Source of the DNA: Leucocoprinus leucothites | Lineage: Eukaryota; Basidiomycota; Agaricomycetes; Agaricales; Agaricaceae | DNA: 64,000 nucleotides | Direction of reading: 5' to 3' | NCBI GenBank assembly: GCA_013368445.1 | Contig: JAACJO010000008.1 | Coordinates: forward strand, 1,612,001-1,676,000 | Shown here: piece by piece, positions 34,675-46,467 of the stretch | Numbering within the stretch: the first letter of the stretch is position 1 | Layout: every line of letters begins with the position of its first letter | The notes under the pieces: generated by a model | Told to the model about the DNA's origin: nothing | Seen by the model: the letters and a program-made list of their open reading frames with translations, nothing else | Database searches by the model: none | Made by a program: the position numbers and the translations under genes

Positions 34675-35964
34675 GATGAGTTGGATAGAAGGAGAGGAGT
34701 GTCGTGAGTGAATATGTAAGGTTCCCACGGGTACCTTCTTCGGAATCATACCAAACTAGCCTCAAGAGCGCTTCAAACGATGGAACACAATCAAGTCAGG
34801 GCACAAGACGTTCGCAGAACTAGATGTCATTGGAACCGCGAGCGATGTATCTATTATCCTGGTGGCTAATTTCCTGGGGTGTATGGGGTCCACGATTAAA
34901 GTATGGATGCTGTGGACTCACGCAACATTGCGTTGCCTTCTCGTTGTTAACTATGCTGTGAACCCTTCTTCCTTGGTTCGTGGATTTGTCCGGTACACTG
35001 GGAAGCGAATGCCCCTCGGCCGTGTAAATGTACTGCATAGTTGGTTCTGCATCCCCTAGGCTAGCAACTCGTGAAGAACGCCATAGGAACTTACTGTTGG
35101 GATAGTAGTCTGTTCGTAGAGATACCTTGAAGCTAGTTTCGGATCAGAAGGACTTGAAGATTCAATGCGCTAGTGGTGAGTCATCTATTTGCTGCCTGGT
35201 GTATTTCCCTCTATTTTGACTTTTTTTTCCAACCGGAATCGGACACAACTTGAATGGCATTTCCAGCGTCTATGGCTCCAGCTTATTGCAGAGGGAACCG
35301 GGGACGGATGCAATTCTTCCGAGAGATACATCAAGCCTTTCAGGTCCCCGGCTCACATTCATGCTCCGAGGGCACTGAAGGCCTCGAAGATGAGTCAAGA
35401 TAAATAGGTACTTGGCATAAACTTTTCTTTCTTGTTGTACCGCGATGTTCTCTTCAATAATTCATGTGAGACAGTGGGCACTTGCTGGAGCACAGTGGTG
35501 CTGCGTCTTCGACAAACACATCAAGTGCAACATTCCGGGGATACTGAATCACTTACATATGCTCTATCTTTCCTGCGATCTACTTCTGTCACCCGAGTAC
35601 CCTGGGACAGAACAGGAAAAATACATATACAGATACAGCCATGCCATATCACGAATGTGAATAATCTCGGTATTAGTGCGTACGGCTGTTTAGCTCTCGT
35701 GGTTCTCAAATTCTGCGCCCACGCGTTTGACTTCACCACTTGTCAGGCCTAAGATCATTATTGTTCAGGATGAACGTTTGTGATCCTAATATTGGGAGTG
35801 GCGTATAAATGCCCATCCTCACCGGCCATATCTACATTCCCTTCAAGTTCTCATACCACCACAAACCTCATTTTCCTCGATCACGGTGTTCCAGGTCTAT
35901 AGGCTTATCTATCGCCCCCCAGATTAAAGCCCACAGTTATATTCTACGCGATCACTGTGTCCTT
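34675..35964. other. Divergent intergenic region between LSM4 and the first zinc transporter
   Basis: 1.3 kb, both promoters; no supported coding frame or repeat. Confidence 0.4.
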
Positions 35965-38037
35965 ATGAAGAATACGACTAGAATCGGGATTGTGCTGGGA
36001 ATCACTCTTGCTTTCTTCATAGTAGAGCTCACAGGTGCGGACTACTTGACTTGGAATGGATCCTTAGCTCATCCTTGAGTTTATATCACAGTGGGTTTCA
36101 AGACGCAGAGCCTCGCACTCATCGCCGATGCTGTATGTCTTCGGACCATCCGGACACACTAATAATACTTTAAGTTATAAAGGTTGATGTATATTCTTAG
36201 CTCCACTACTTCACTGTGAGTCTCAGTGGCGGAGGATTTTTCCGATGCCTTGGATTGATAATGTAGTTGGCTAACGATTTTCAACACTGATCGCGTAGTA
36301 CGTGGTGGCATAGTGAGCAGCTCACACTCAAATTTCTCTTTGCCTACTCATGAAGTTGCTAATTTCAGCACTATCGCTTTCATCGCTGCCTACGTAGGTT
36401 GCAGATATATTCTATTAAAAAGCCCACACCCTAATTGCCCCCGTGATCGTAAGTTTCAAGACCGTGGCGAACACGTAAGTTCTTGAATACACACAGTGAT
36501 TTACCTCGTGCCAACGGACATTCTCAGACGTCCAGGTTCACTTTCATCTTCAATCGTGCAGAGTTAGTTGGTAAGCACGTACCGCCACAAAGCTTTATCT
36601 CCGGGCCTATCCCCATTTTGCTCCACAGGCACATTTTTCAATGGTGCTTTCCTTCTAGCACTTGCACTCTCGATCTTTCTTCAGTCGCTCGAGCGTTTTG
36701 CTCACGTTGAGGTCATTGAAGAACCGTTCTGGGTCCTCATCACTGGCTGCGTCGGCCTGGCTTTGAATACAATCTGCGCGCTAGTGATTTATGGTATCAT
36801 ACTCTCCTTGGACTCTGAATGCACGGCAGTACTCATCCGTAACGCGAAAGAACATCACGATGATCAAGATGGCGAACATGGTCAACAAACTTCGATCGCC
36901 GTTCCCGAACCTGAAGTGAACTCAATCGGAGATACACTTCCGAGTAACATTGTATGTTTTATGTCCTTTTCTTCGATCTCGGCATTTTCCCATACCAATT
37001 CCTCCCACCTCTTACTTATCGAGAAGAGACGTGTGCGTAACTAACGTTTGAAAATAGCACGCGAAGCATAACCACAACCTCGACCCTCCAGTAACTGCTC
37101 CACGACATAATCTTGGACTGCTTGGAGTTCTAATCCACATACTCGGTGATGCTCTTAACAGTGCGACTATCCTCTTTCAAGCTTCACCTGTTTCACTCAC
37201 AGAGCCTTTCGTTGTGATTTATTTCCATCAGACATCGGTGTTATTATTGCTGCTTTCATCATGTGGAAGAAGAACGAACCTCAAAGCTCGAGCCGCTTTT
37301 ATGCCGATCCCGTTGCATCGACTTTAATTAGTCTCGTTATCTTTACAGAAGCGATTCATCTGAGCAAGTTATTTATTCTAAGCATGAAACGGGGCATACA
37401 CACTAAACGTTTATTCTGAATGGCTTCCACATATAGCCTTAAAGTCGGGCCGGATTCTCCTCGAAGCAACGCCGCTACATCTCGATCTTGCGAAAGTCAA
37501 AGAGGATCTATTGTCGGTTCGTTCTTCTCACTTGTAGATTGCGATGAAGGGAGATTTCTTAAATTGTATGCTTTCTTCGTGGCTCTGGCTTTGCAGGTTC
37601 CAAGGGTTATCTCCATACATGACTTCCATGTTTGGAGTCTATCGCAGTCGTACGTCAGTCTCCTTTCTCCCCAGGTCATGCGGCTCACTGCGCTGCCTAC
37701 GCGGCCTAACCCACAATCGCTGGTTGGCTGGTCTACGAATTAATGTCAAAACGTTGAAACTGAAATGCTTAGAGTCGTTCTGGCATCACTCCACGTCTGC
37801 ATACCCGCTGGAACTTCATTGGAAGAGTGGGAGCAAGTTGAGCAGACACTACTCCACTGTTTTATTGCGTATGGTATTGGTCATGTCACCATCTCCCCCG
37901 AGCTACAGCGCCCGCAGGCGTGTTTGAGGCGTAACAGGGGCTTGACGCCTATCGGAGGGTGTAAACGACTTTCGTCTCAGGATGATTTTGGATGTGCCAT
38001 CGGAGAGGTAAAGAAGAAACTGAATGGAATTGTTTAG
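35965..38037 (+). CDS. Cation diffusion facilitator (zinc transporter, Zrc1/ZnT1 type), tandem copy 1
   Basis: Membrane antiporter family that moves Zn2+ from the cytosol into a vacuole-like compartment. About a dozen exons, intron positions shared with the copy 1.8 kb downstream. Spliced protein begins MKNTTRIGIVLGITLAFF, then VGFKTQSLALIADALHYF; helix IV region FNRAELVGTFFNGAFLLALA; a His-rich loop (EHHDDQDGEHGQQ, HAKHNHNL); helix V HILGDALNNIGVIIAAF; and a C-terminal domain with ISIHDFHVWSLSQS, HVCIPAGTSLEEWEQVE, GIGHVTISPE. The helix II metal motif is HYFTY instead of HxxxD (His39, Tyr43), while copy 2 has Asp. Helix V keeps H and D. One intron (37364-37436) uses a GC donor. The reading frame is open throughout, so it is either functional with altered specificity or a young pseudogene. 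Confidence 0.75.
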
Positions 38038-39826
38038 AAGCGAACTTGGCAAAAATGATTCTCAAGAGTTAGGGTCTGGAAAAGAGGGAATTGGTCGCCT
38101 ATATGGAGCTCATGCTTGCCTCTTCTTTTTTCTTTTTCTTTTTTCAAGTATAAACACGCCTCGTCCTACGTGCTGTTTTTCAACATTTCCTTTACCTTTG
38201 ACGATATGGGAGGCGTCCATGATTTTGAGAATTTGACAACCTATAGATAATAGTCAATGTTCCTGCCCATCTCCTAGCATTGCAGCCACCACCAATCTAT
38301 ATTTCGTATCTCATTCAAGTGGTCAGAGTCCCTGTGTAAATCAACAGTCAGAGGTTTTTACAAAACTTTGAAACCTAGTGGAAGGGCTCACAAATTGCCT
38401 ATATCCCTGATAATAACCTTTCCGGTTTAGTGTAAGCATCTATTCGTAGAGCTACAATTTATCGATGTGCATACTACACTCGATATCATCCTGCACGGCC
38501 GGACGGCGGCCCGGAAGCCGAGAGTATGTATATGATCATAAATTTGGCTCAGTTTGGCTCCCCGCAAGTTCTCTCCTGCCTTGGTCATTACTGGATCTCG
38601 TGTAGTCCTCGAACAAAAAGTCGATCTGCGGACCCAAAGCACAGGAAATATTTTTGTTGAGTGCGAAGAGGCTCGAAATGTATTCACTGGGGCAATCACG
38701 TCGGGGCTGGCTACTGAGTCTCGCTGGGAGCCTGGGACTAACACTCTAGGTTGTTCGACCCTTTTTTGCTTGTGATTCACTGAGGGATCCATCCGAGGTA
38801 GCGAGTCTACGAAGGCTACATGAAATCATAGTAACTGTGGCTCTCTCCCTTTCTAGCTAACAAGACTCTGAAGGGCCCACGGCAGCACTTCTCTTGGATA
38901 TATAGCGGTGCAAAGGGCGGAGATAATCACAACTCCGACTGCATGGCGCTCAGTGGTTTCGTTCAGTGCTCTACATCTATATAGGGATCGGTAAGAAGTA
39001 GGAAATATCTCTCACTCTGTATAAAGTTGCCCTTTCCCGAGTTGTTGATTTTTTCAGGATTTTCTGGCCTCGGAACATGACATTCTGGCTCCCCCTGACT
39101 GGTATTTGACACATCCTGGATAGGGGATGCTCATGCCTGAGCTCTGGTCTCCAGGCTACATAGACTTCGGAAGATAGGCCCTGAATACACGCTTACTCTA
39201 GCTGACAGACGGTAAAGATGAATCATCACCGTTTCAACAACTCTATCGCCCTCGTTTTTCTGGCTCAACTTAACACGAAATAGCCAGTCTACGGCTTGGA
39301 ATTTCTCAGCAAATACCTGTAGCCCTGGTAGATTTTCTCTCTTTGAAGTTCATTTCAAGCGTCATAATTGTGGCTACTATTCTGTCGAATAATGTTAGAA
39401 TTCTTGTCCTGGTTAGCTTCTGGCCGGTGTTCACCAATCAACCTCGTACATGAGGAGCATCTTGGGGAATCTGCCTCGAGCACCACCTAATCATGCTACA
39501 TTCCACACTCGCAATCACTGGTATTACAGGTGGCTGCTCAGCTTGAATGAGTGCTCGACTATTTTGTCTCCGCAATTATCTTGAAGTTTGAGGTAAGTAT
39601 TATCAGATTAAATCATACTGGCAAGAGTATCAGATAAACGTATGCGAACAGGAGTATCAGATAAACCTATGGCTTATAAAGTCCATTTCTCCCAGCGCTT
39701 CTTGTTATCCTTCGTGCTTTCGTACCTCCACCATAGACCTTTTCCCCCCTCAGTCATCTGTCTATAGGCCGACCCACTCCCCTCGAGCAAGTTCGCACTT
39801 GATTTCTACACGATTAAGGTATATCC
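38038..39826. other. Spacer between the two zinc-transporter copies
   Basis: 1.8 kb with no supported gene. Near the right end a 25-bp element with GAGTATCAGATAAAC occurs twice (about 39627-39672). The last part is the promoter of copy 2. Confidence 0.4.
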
Positions 39827-41824
39827 ATGAAGAATACTACTAGGATTGGGATTGTCCTCGGGATCACGCTTGCATTCTTCATAGCGGAGATCACTGGTAC
39901 TGTTTCTCGTGATTACATCTCATTCTTATGGGTCCAGCCTCAACTTGATATATCAGTGGGCTTCAAGACGAAGAGTCTCGCACTCATCGCTGATGCGGTA
40001 TGTCTCTCCGGCCATCCCGATAAACTAATAATACTAATCAATTGTGTGGCGTGCGATGCGAAACTTCAGTTCCACTACTTCAACGTGAGTCACAGTGGCG
40101 TCAGAGATATCCGGCGTTGTCGCGGATTGAATATTAATCTGACTGACGACTTGGTATAATACTTTGCAGGATGTTGTGGCATAGTGAGCGTATTTGCATT
40201 CATTCGCCGTTCTCACCATTTATGACACCGATACCAGCACAATTGCCTTCTTCGCTGCATATGTACGCCGCACACTTATATTTCATGGGATTATTCACAT
40301 TGACACGCTCGTAATGATCGCCGCCGTGGCCAAAAGTTACAAGACCATGGCAAGCCCGTAAGTTCCCGTTTGCCACAATCATTGCCTTGCGTCAATAAGT
40401 TATTTTCAGACTTCCAAGTTCACATTTGCTTTCCATCGTGCAGAGCTGGTTGGTAAGCATGTATCACCACTCGACTCTGTTCCTGAGCCTTGCTTAATAT
40501 ACTCTCGGTCTCCTCGCTACATAGGCGCATTTTTCAATGGTGTCTTCCTCATTGCACTTGCGCTCTCGATCTTTCTTCAATCCCTCGAACGCTTTGTTCA
40601 TATAGAGATCATCGAGGAGCCATTTTTGGTTCTCATCATTGGCTGTGTCGGTTTGGCTCTGAACTCAATCAGTGCCATGGTAATTCATGGTATGTTGTCG
40701 TACATCCCTCAGAGTATGCGGCACTTCTGATCCGTTGTGCACTAGAACATCATGATCGAGACCATAAACATGGCCAGCCAGCCCATATAATTGTATCCAA
40801 GGCTGAGCTAGGCCCCACTAGGGATTCAATTTCGGATGCTATCGTAAGCCCTTTCCCTCACATCTTCCTCTCTTCTGATTTTTGGCTAATGTTCAACGGC
40901 GTAGCATGCAAAGCATAATCATACCATTGATCCCCCGGCTGTTGCTTCATACCGCAATCTCGGATTACTTGGAGTTCTGATCCACATCCTTGGTGACACA
41001 ATTAACAGTACGAAGCCCACACCAACCATTCCGCTGCCTAACTTGAACTTCTCCAACAGACATCGGAGTGATTGTTGCGGCTGTCATCATGTGGAAGGCT
41101 GAACCACATGACCTGAAACGCTTTTACGTAGATCCTGCTGCATCGGTGTTAATAAGTCTCGTCATCTTTGCAGGTGCTGTTCCTCTGAGTGAGTTGCTTA
41201 TTGTCCAGAGTGTACGATCCGGGATGTCTGAATGGTCTCTCCCTCACTTGCTCCGTCCCGTAGCCTACAAATCCGGCATAATCATGCTCGAAGGAACTCC
41301 GTCGAATCTTGATCTCGTGAAAGTCAGAGAGGACCTGCTAGCGGTTCGTACATTTCAATGATAGAGACTGATGGACGGTGATTCTAACGCTTGAGTTCAT
41401 TGACTCTGTGGCTCTGGGTTTGAAGATTCCCCAGGTGCTCTCCTTACATGATTTCCACGTTTGGAATCTATCACAATCGTACGCTAACACATCTTTGAAA
41501 CCCATACCACTTATCTCATGTGCTTTTATTTTTGCAACATTTCATTGTACTATTCTATACAGCATGATTCTGGCATCCTTGCACGTTTGCGTCGTCCCCG
41601 AAACCTCCTTGGTGGAATGGGAGCAGATTGAACAGACGCTGTTGTACTGCCTCACGGCGTATGGGATTGGTCATGTCACAATCTCCCCGGAGCGCCATGA
41701 AGCCGGGGCTGTTTCTGACAGCGGCAGGGTGCTGCATATCGGAGGATGTAAGCGGCTCTCGTTCCAGGATGATTTCGGATGTTCTGCTGTCAGCGAGATG
41801 AAGAGATTGGAGGGGAACGTTTAG
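39827..41824 (+). CDS. Cation diffusion facilitator (zinc transporter, Zrc1/ZnT1 type), tandem copy 2
   Basis: Same exon plan and protein family as the gene to the left, and the better preserved of the two. Spliced protein starts MKNTTRIGIVLGITLAFF, VGFKTKSLALIADAFHYFND (metal site His39 and Asp43), AAYLQDHGKP, TSKFTFAFHRAELVGAFFNG, FLQSLERFVHIEIIEEPF, then a His-rich cytosolic loop (EHHDRDHKHGQ, HAKHNHTIDPP), helix V HILGDTINNIGVIVAAV, and the C-terminal domain LSLHDFHVWNLSQS, GIGHVTISPE, GGCKRLSFQDDFGC. Both HxxxD pairs support Zn2+ rather than Mn2+ transport. A 57-nt intron removes an early stop before the His-rich loop. No defects seen. Localisation to the vacuole is inferred from Zrc1. 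Confidence 0.88.
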
Positions 41825-42986
41825 TGTCCATGGCGCCAAGAAATGTCCCTAACTGTGGATTTGGGTGAGCGGGGAAGTGTGTTTACACGAGATCTGGGCA
41901 AAGTTTGAATGAACCAATGACTAGCTGAATACTCCTGACCGCGTGTGCTTTTATGCTTCCTATTTTCTTTTCTTCTTTTCCTTGTCTGAGTAGCTATGTC
42001 TTCCTCTACGCCTGCTTTTTCGACTACGACGATGTTTATCCATCTGATCCACAATAGATTCAAGGGTCTTGTATACAAATCCAGTTCCCTGATGCTCAGG
42101 AATACGAATGAGTGTCTACGAGGCAGTGACTGCATATATATTATTCGGAATTCGCATTCCTGAGCCACTCAACCGCTAACATAGGTATGGGTTAAAATTG
42201 AGTAGAATGGAAGGAAACTGCTATGAAGGACGTTAGGATATAACAAAAGTGAATCCATGTGAATGCCCGGAGGAGCCGAGGACATCTCGAGGACAAATTG
42301 GAAGAGTTCAAGATGACAGAAGCAAGATATTTTGCAAGGGGTTCGCCAATATTGACTTCATAGCGTTATACCCAGGGCCAGCCCGGAGGAATTTACACAG
42401 GAATTTAATTGTCGATATTTTGCTTGAAGCGGTGGGGTCGCAATGAGGTTCCTTAGGTGTGTACACTCACCCTTCAAAATGCGCCTAAGCAGACTGTTTG
42501 GCGGCTCAAGGCCGCAGATAGGGAGGGATTGAAAATGGTTTGTCAAGAACAGACAAGATTTCAAAAAAATTCCAGCCATTTTCGTCGGCCATGGTTTATT
42601 ATATTGAGGCCGTGCCTTGAGATCCGTTTGGAGGCTAGTCCACGGCACAGATACCCGTTGTTGACCGCGCAACTTGGCACCGGAGAGGGGCAGTGGCCAC
42701 GAGTCGATTCCATCCTGGTCAAGCTACCCGCAGCTGCGGGACAGGGGTACTGCGTGTGCCATTTGTAATTCATCGATGGGAGTTATATTACAAGCTCTTT
42801 ACTGCAGCTGAGTAGGGGTTTGTAGGGGGAATAATTGAGTACCGATTTCACTGCCATTTAGCCAACTTTCTCGAAAGCGGACCTACAAGAACCAAACCGA
42901 ACCAAATAATGATGGCCAGGCAGACTAGCTGACAACTCGAAATTTCGGGAACTTTTCTGCACCGTGATATTCGCCTGCGGCCACCA
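41825..42986. other. Spacer between zinc transporter copy 2 and the sulfhydryl oxidase gene
   Basis: 1.2 kb, no supported gene; overlapping frames near 42358-42773 on both strands match no family. The right end is the promoter of the ERV2-like gene. Confidence 0.4.
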
Positions 42987-43978
42987 TGATTTCCCGCTTC
43001 GCCAAGTCATTATTCATCATCATACTGGCAATCGTAAGCCTTCCGGACACCGAATGCAACGCTCTCTGCTGACTTGGCAACTTGGCGACCGCAGTTCATA
43101 TTAGCAATGCTGGCCGTGCTACATCCACCATCTCGTGCCTACATTGATCCGTGGACGGGTCAGCTCTTCGGTGAGGGAGGCGTGGAGAAAACCTGGAATT
43201 CCGCGCATCAGTCCGCAAGTGATAGTGCGCCGACAACAATAGCTGGTGTGGATGGTGGTGTCATTATGGCGAAGCTTGGAAACGAAACGGCCAAGTGAGT
43301 CCTTTTCACCCTAGCTACGTTTTTCTTATAACAGGACCAGAGCAGCATTGGGTCAAGCCACATGGAAGCTTCTGTGCGTCGTTTTTGAGCAGGAGGAAGA
43401 ATTTACGGCAAAACTGATAACCTTTCCAGACACACAGTGACACTGCGGTTTCCTGAGGTATTTCCTATCGACCTTGTCGCCTGCTCGGCATACGCTTAGC
43501 TCCGAACAACAGCACCCTACCAATGATGAACGCGAAGCACTCAAATCTTATCTCCACCTGACTTCACGATTATACCCCTGCGGAGAATGTGCAACGGAAT
43601 TTCAAGAATTGCTGAAGAAATTCCCTCCCCAAGTCAGCCTCATAGCTCTTGCCCATGCTTTATAGAATGCTGACCAGCACATTTACAGACGTCCTCTCGC
43701 CAAGCAGCCTCATTATGGTATTAATATTCGTTAATACTCACCCCTTTGCACTAATACTCCATTAAAGGCTTTGCAGAGTGCACAACGAGGTCAACAAGCG
43801 TTTAAAAAAAGCCGAGTTCAACTGTGCCAACCTGTCTACTGAGTATGACTGCGGGTGTGGCGATGACCCGCTGAACTCTACATCGACCACCGATACCCCT
43901 CAAATACCCGATGATCTTGAACGCGACACGAGTAAAGACAAGGTTACTGGAGCTGGACTTATCCAGGGAGGTAGATGA
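42987..43978 (+). CDS. ERV2: FAD-linked sulfhydryl oxidase, ERV2/ALR family
   Basis: ER-luminal enzyme that makes disulfides and passes electrons to oxygen via FAD. About six exons and 200 residues. Starts MISRFAKSLFIIILAI, joined over an intron to FILAMLAVLHPPSRA, a signal anchor. The Erv/ALR core follows: ALGQATWKLLHTVTLRFPEH, NDEREALKSYLHLTSRLYPC, with active-site CGEC (YPCGEC), KFPPQTSSRQAASLWLCRVHNEVNKRLKK, and the C-terminal pair in FNCANLSTEYDCGCG. The last part (LNSTSTTDTPQIPDDLE) is a short acidic tail. The HPTNDER exon start needs the acceptor at 43512-43513, which keeps the family frame. The N-terminal anchor and lack of a mitochondrial presequence favour ERV2 over ERV1. Confidence 0.9.
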
Positions 43979-44308
43979 TGTGTTTGGTAGATGTATTGTA
44001 GGGCCGGGATGAATTTGGAGCTTCTGGACGCTCTTGGTATTTTCTTCAAAGATATTGAGTCCTAATTTATTTATATCCAGTTTGCTGTCCAGTATTGGTT
44101 GTATGGATACAGGTGTACTAATTGTATAATCACTGCCCCAGTTAGTTGAACCCAATTCTTCGAAAAACGCAGGAGTGGTTGGCCGTCAGGTCACATTATC
44201 TGATAGCGATCGCCTGACCTGATTTATGAATCAGGAATAAGGCTTCTGCCCTCTCCTCACTACGTCAACCAGTGACCAACGCACGTAATTCCGAGATCTG
44301 GAGAGAGA
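43979..44308. other. Spacer between ERV2-like and hydrolase genes
   Basis: 330 bp; 3' flank and promoter, nothing else recognised. Confidence 0.4.
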
Positions 44309-46467
44309 ATGGCGACAGAAATCAATAAGGGCGACCAGGAGACATACACGATCAAAGGTAATCCAGGACATTCTATCAGAGCGACGACTGATCCAGTCCT
44401 GCACCTGACTTATAGAAGGATTGAAAGTGGTCGAGCGATTCTTTGAGGTACCACTCGACTACTCTAATCCCTCGGGAGAGAAGATTGTAGTTTTTACAAG
44501 GCAAACAATCCCGACCAGCAAGGCAAAGACAATAGAGGATCAAGAGAAGCTTCCGTTTAGTGTGTGGTCCACTACTCTTATGAGCAGGGCAGAATTGAAC
44601 CAGCATGCATAGTTGTGTACTTGCAAGGCATGCTAGCTCTTTTTGGATTCGGAGTGATACATGACGTAGCATCCAGGAGGCCCAGGAGGTGAAATCGCGT
44701 TACAGAGGAACTCTGGATACTCCGCAGAGGTATGTTAATAGTGTTGCTTCTACTAGTACAGAATACAGTTTCACTAGCAATCCCGACCTCAAGCTTTACC
44801 AAGAAGGCTATCAAGTAACTGATGACCCAGCTTAGGACCATGAACTCATCTAACAGCTGATTCGAAACAGATCCTTTGGCTCGATCAAAGAGGTACAGGG
44901 CTAAGCACGCCCCTCACTCCTGATACGCTCCCTGCACACGTCAAGACAGATGAAGAGATCGCAGCGTACCTCAAGCACTTCCGGCAGGACAATATAGGTG
45001 AGTTCATGCCTCCTGGTGCATTCGTTACGGCTTCTCAGGTCTTCACTCAGTCAGGGACTGTGAAGCGATCCGACAAGTTATCCTAGGGCACAAGGAAAAT
45101 CCAGAAGATAGGAAGTGGACACTACTCGGTCAGAGTTTCGGTGGCTTTTGCATTATTACCTACTTGTCGTTTTTCAGCGAGGGGGTTAAGGAGGCTTTCA
45201 TGACTGGTGGTTTGGCACCTCTCGTTGATGATCCGGACGCGGTCTATGCCGCGCTTGTACGTGAGTGGTGCCTTGATCAGCAGATAATAGCGAGGCATGA
45301 AACTCCCCTCAGTCCGCGTGATCAAACGGAACGAAATCTATTATTCAAAGTATCCGAAAGATGTTAAGCGGGTGCGATTGTTCCTCTTGGTTATGTCATA
45401 TCGGCTAACTGAAATCAACACAGGTTCGCGATATTGTTGCGTACCTGGAACTTAACAATGTCGTTCTACCGAACGGGGGGCGACTCACTCCAAGCAGGTG
45501 GCAGCAACTGGGGATGGATTTTGGAATGAGTGGTGAGTGCATAGTAACATCGTTTTCTTGATACCTGCAGGGTCTGATATCGCTGGCACTCGCAGGTGGT
45601 ATTGATAGGGTCCATCGTAAGTGAAGAACCAGCCGGCTGAAAGATGAAACATCAACCCCGCTTACACCGTAGAGCTCGTCTTTCGAGCCTCCCGAGAACT
45701 TGAAACGATTGGAAAGATTGGATACAAGACATTGCAGTCGATCGAGCAAGCGCAATCCCTTGACGGAAACCCACTGTATGCAATTCTCCATGAGGCAATC
45801 TACTGTCAAGGGTCGGTTCTCAAACCAGTCCCAGTGGAATGGTCTTACTAACAGGTTACATCGTGGTTCAGACGGGCATCGCGATGGTCTGCTGAAAGGA
45901 CGGTATCACAACATGCCCAGTTTTCGTGGGCGCATGTGAAGGGTTTGGGAGATGAAGAGCCCTTATTATTCACAGGAGAAATGGTGAATCAATGATCTAT
46001 AACTGCTCGAGGTGCCCTCGGGACTGATGGCCTGGACAGATTTTCTCCAATATGTTTGATGATTATGCACACTTGCGTCCTTGGAAAAATGCGGCAGATT
46101 TACTTGCCAAAGAAATCTGGGGTCCTCTCTATAACCTTGAGAAACTGTCGCAGAATCAAGTCAAAGTCTCCGCAATGACGTGAGTGATTTTCTACGAGAG
46201 CATCTGATAAATGATGCACGAGTCTAATACTACTTGTTTAGGTATTTCGATGACATGTTCGTTGTTTTGTGTCTATAATCACCCCTTGACCAACTTTGCT
46301 CGCCGCTTCTCAGGTATGTCGACTTTGGCCTCGCTCAAGACACAGCTTCCAAGATCAAGGGCACGGAGCAATATATCACAAACCAGCTCTTCCACAACGG
46401 AATCCGAGACGACCCTAAAGATGTGGCGAAGCGCCTTTTCCAGCTTTCCAAGAGAGAATACTTTTGA
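44309..46467 (+). CDS. Prolyl aminopeptidase-like alpha/beta hydrolase (peptidase family S33)
   Basis: Likely releases N-terminal proline or acts on related small substrates. About 13 exons. Starts MATEINKGDQETYTIKG, then LKVVERFFEVPLDYSNPSGE. The oxyanion motif VYLQ-GGPGGE is reconstituted across a GC-AG intron (44628-44676, 49 nt). Later exons read ILWLDQRGTGLSTPLTP, VRDCEAIRQVILG, the nucleophile motif LLGQSFGGFC, EAFMTGGLAPLVDDPD, RNEIYYSKYPKDVKRVRDIV, GRLTPSRWQQLG, YKTLQSIEQAQS, EEPLLFTGEMIFSNMFDDY, YFDDMYVDFGLAQDTA (candidate catalytic Asp) and EQYITNQLFHNGIRDD (candidate His). The stop follows LFQLSKREYF. No signal peptide, so cytosolic. One intron has a weak donor (GTTCTC). Frame is intact when all introns are removed. 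Confidence 0.82.
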
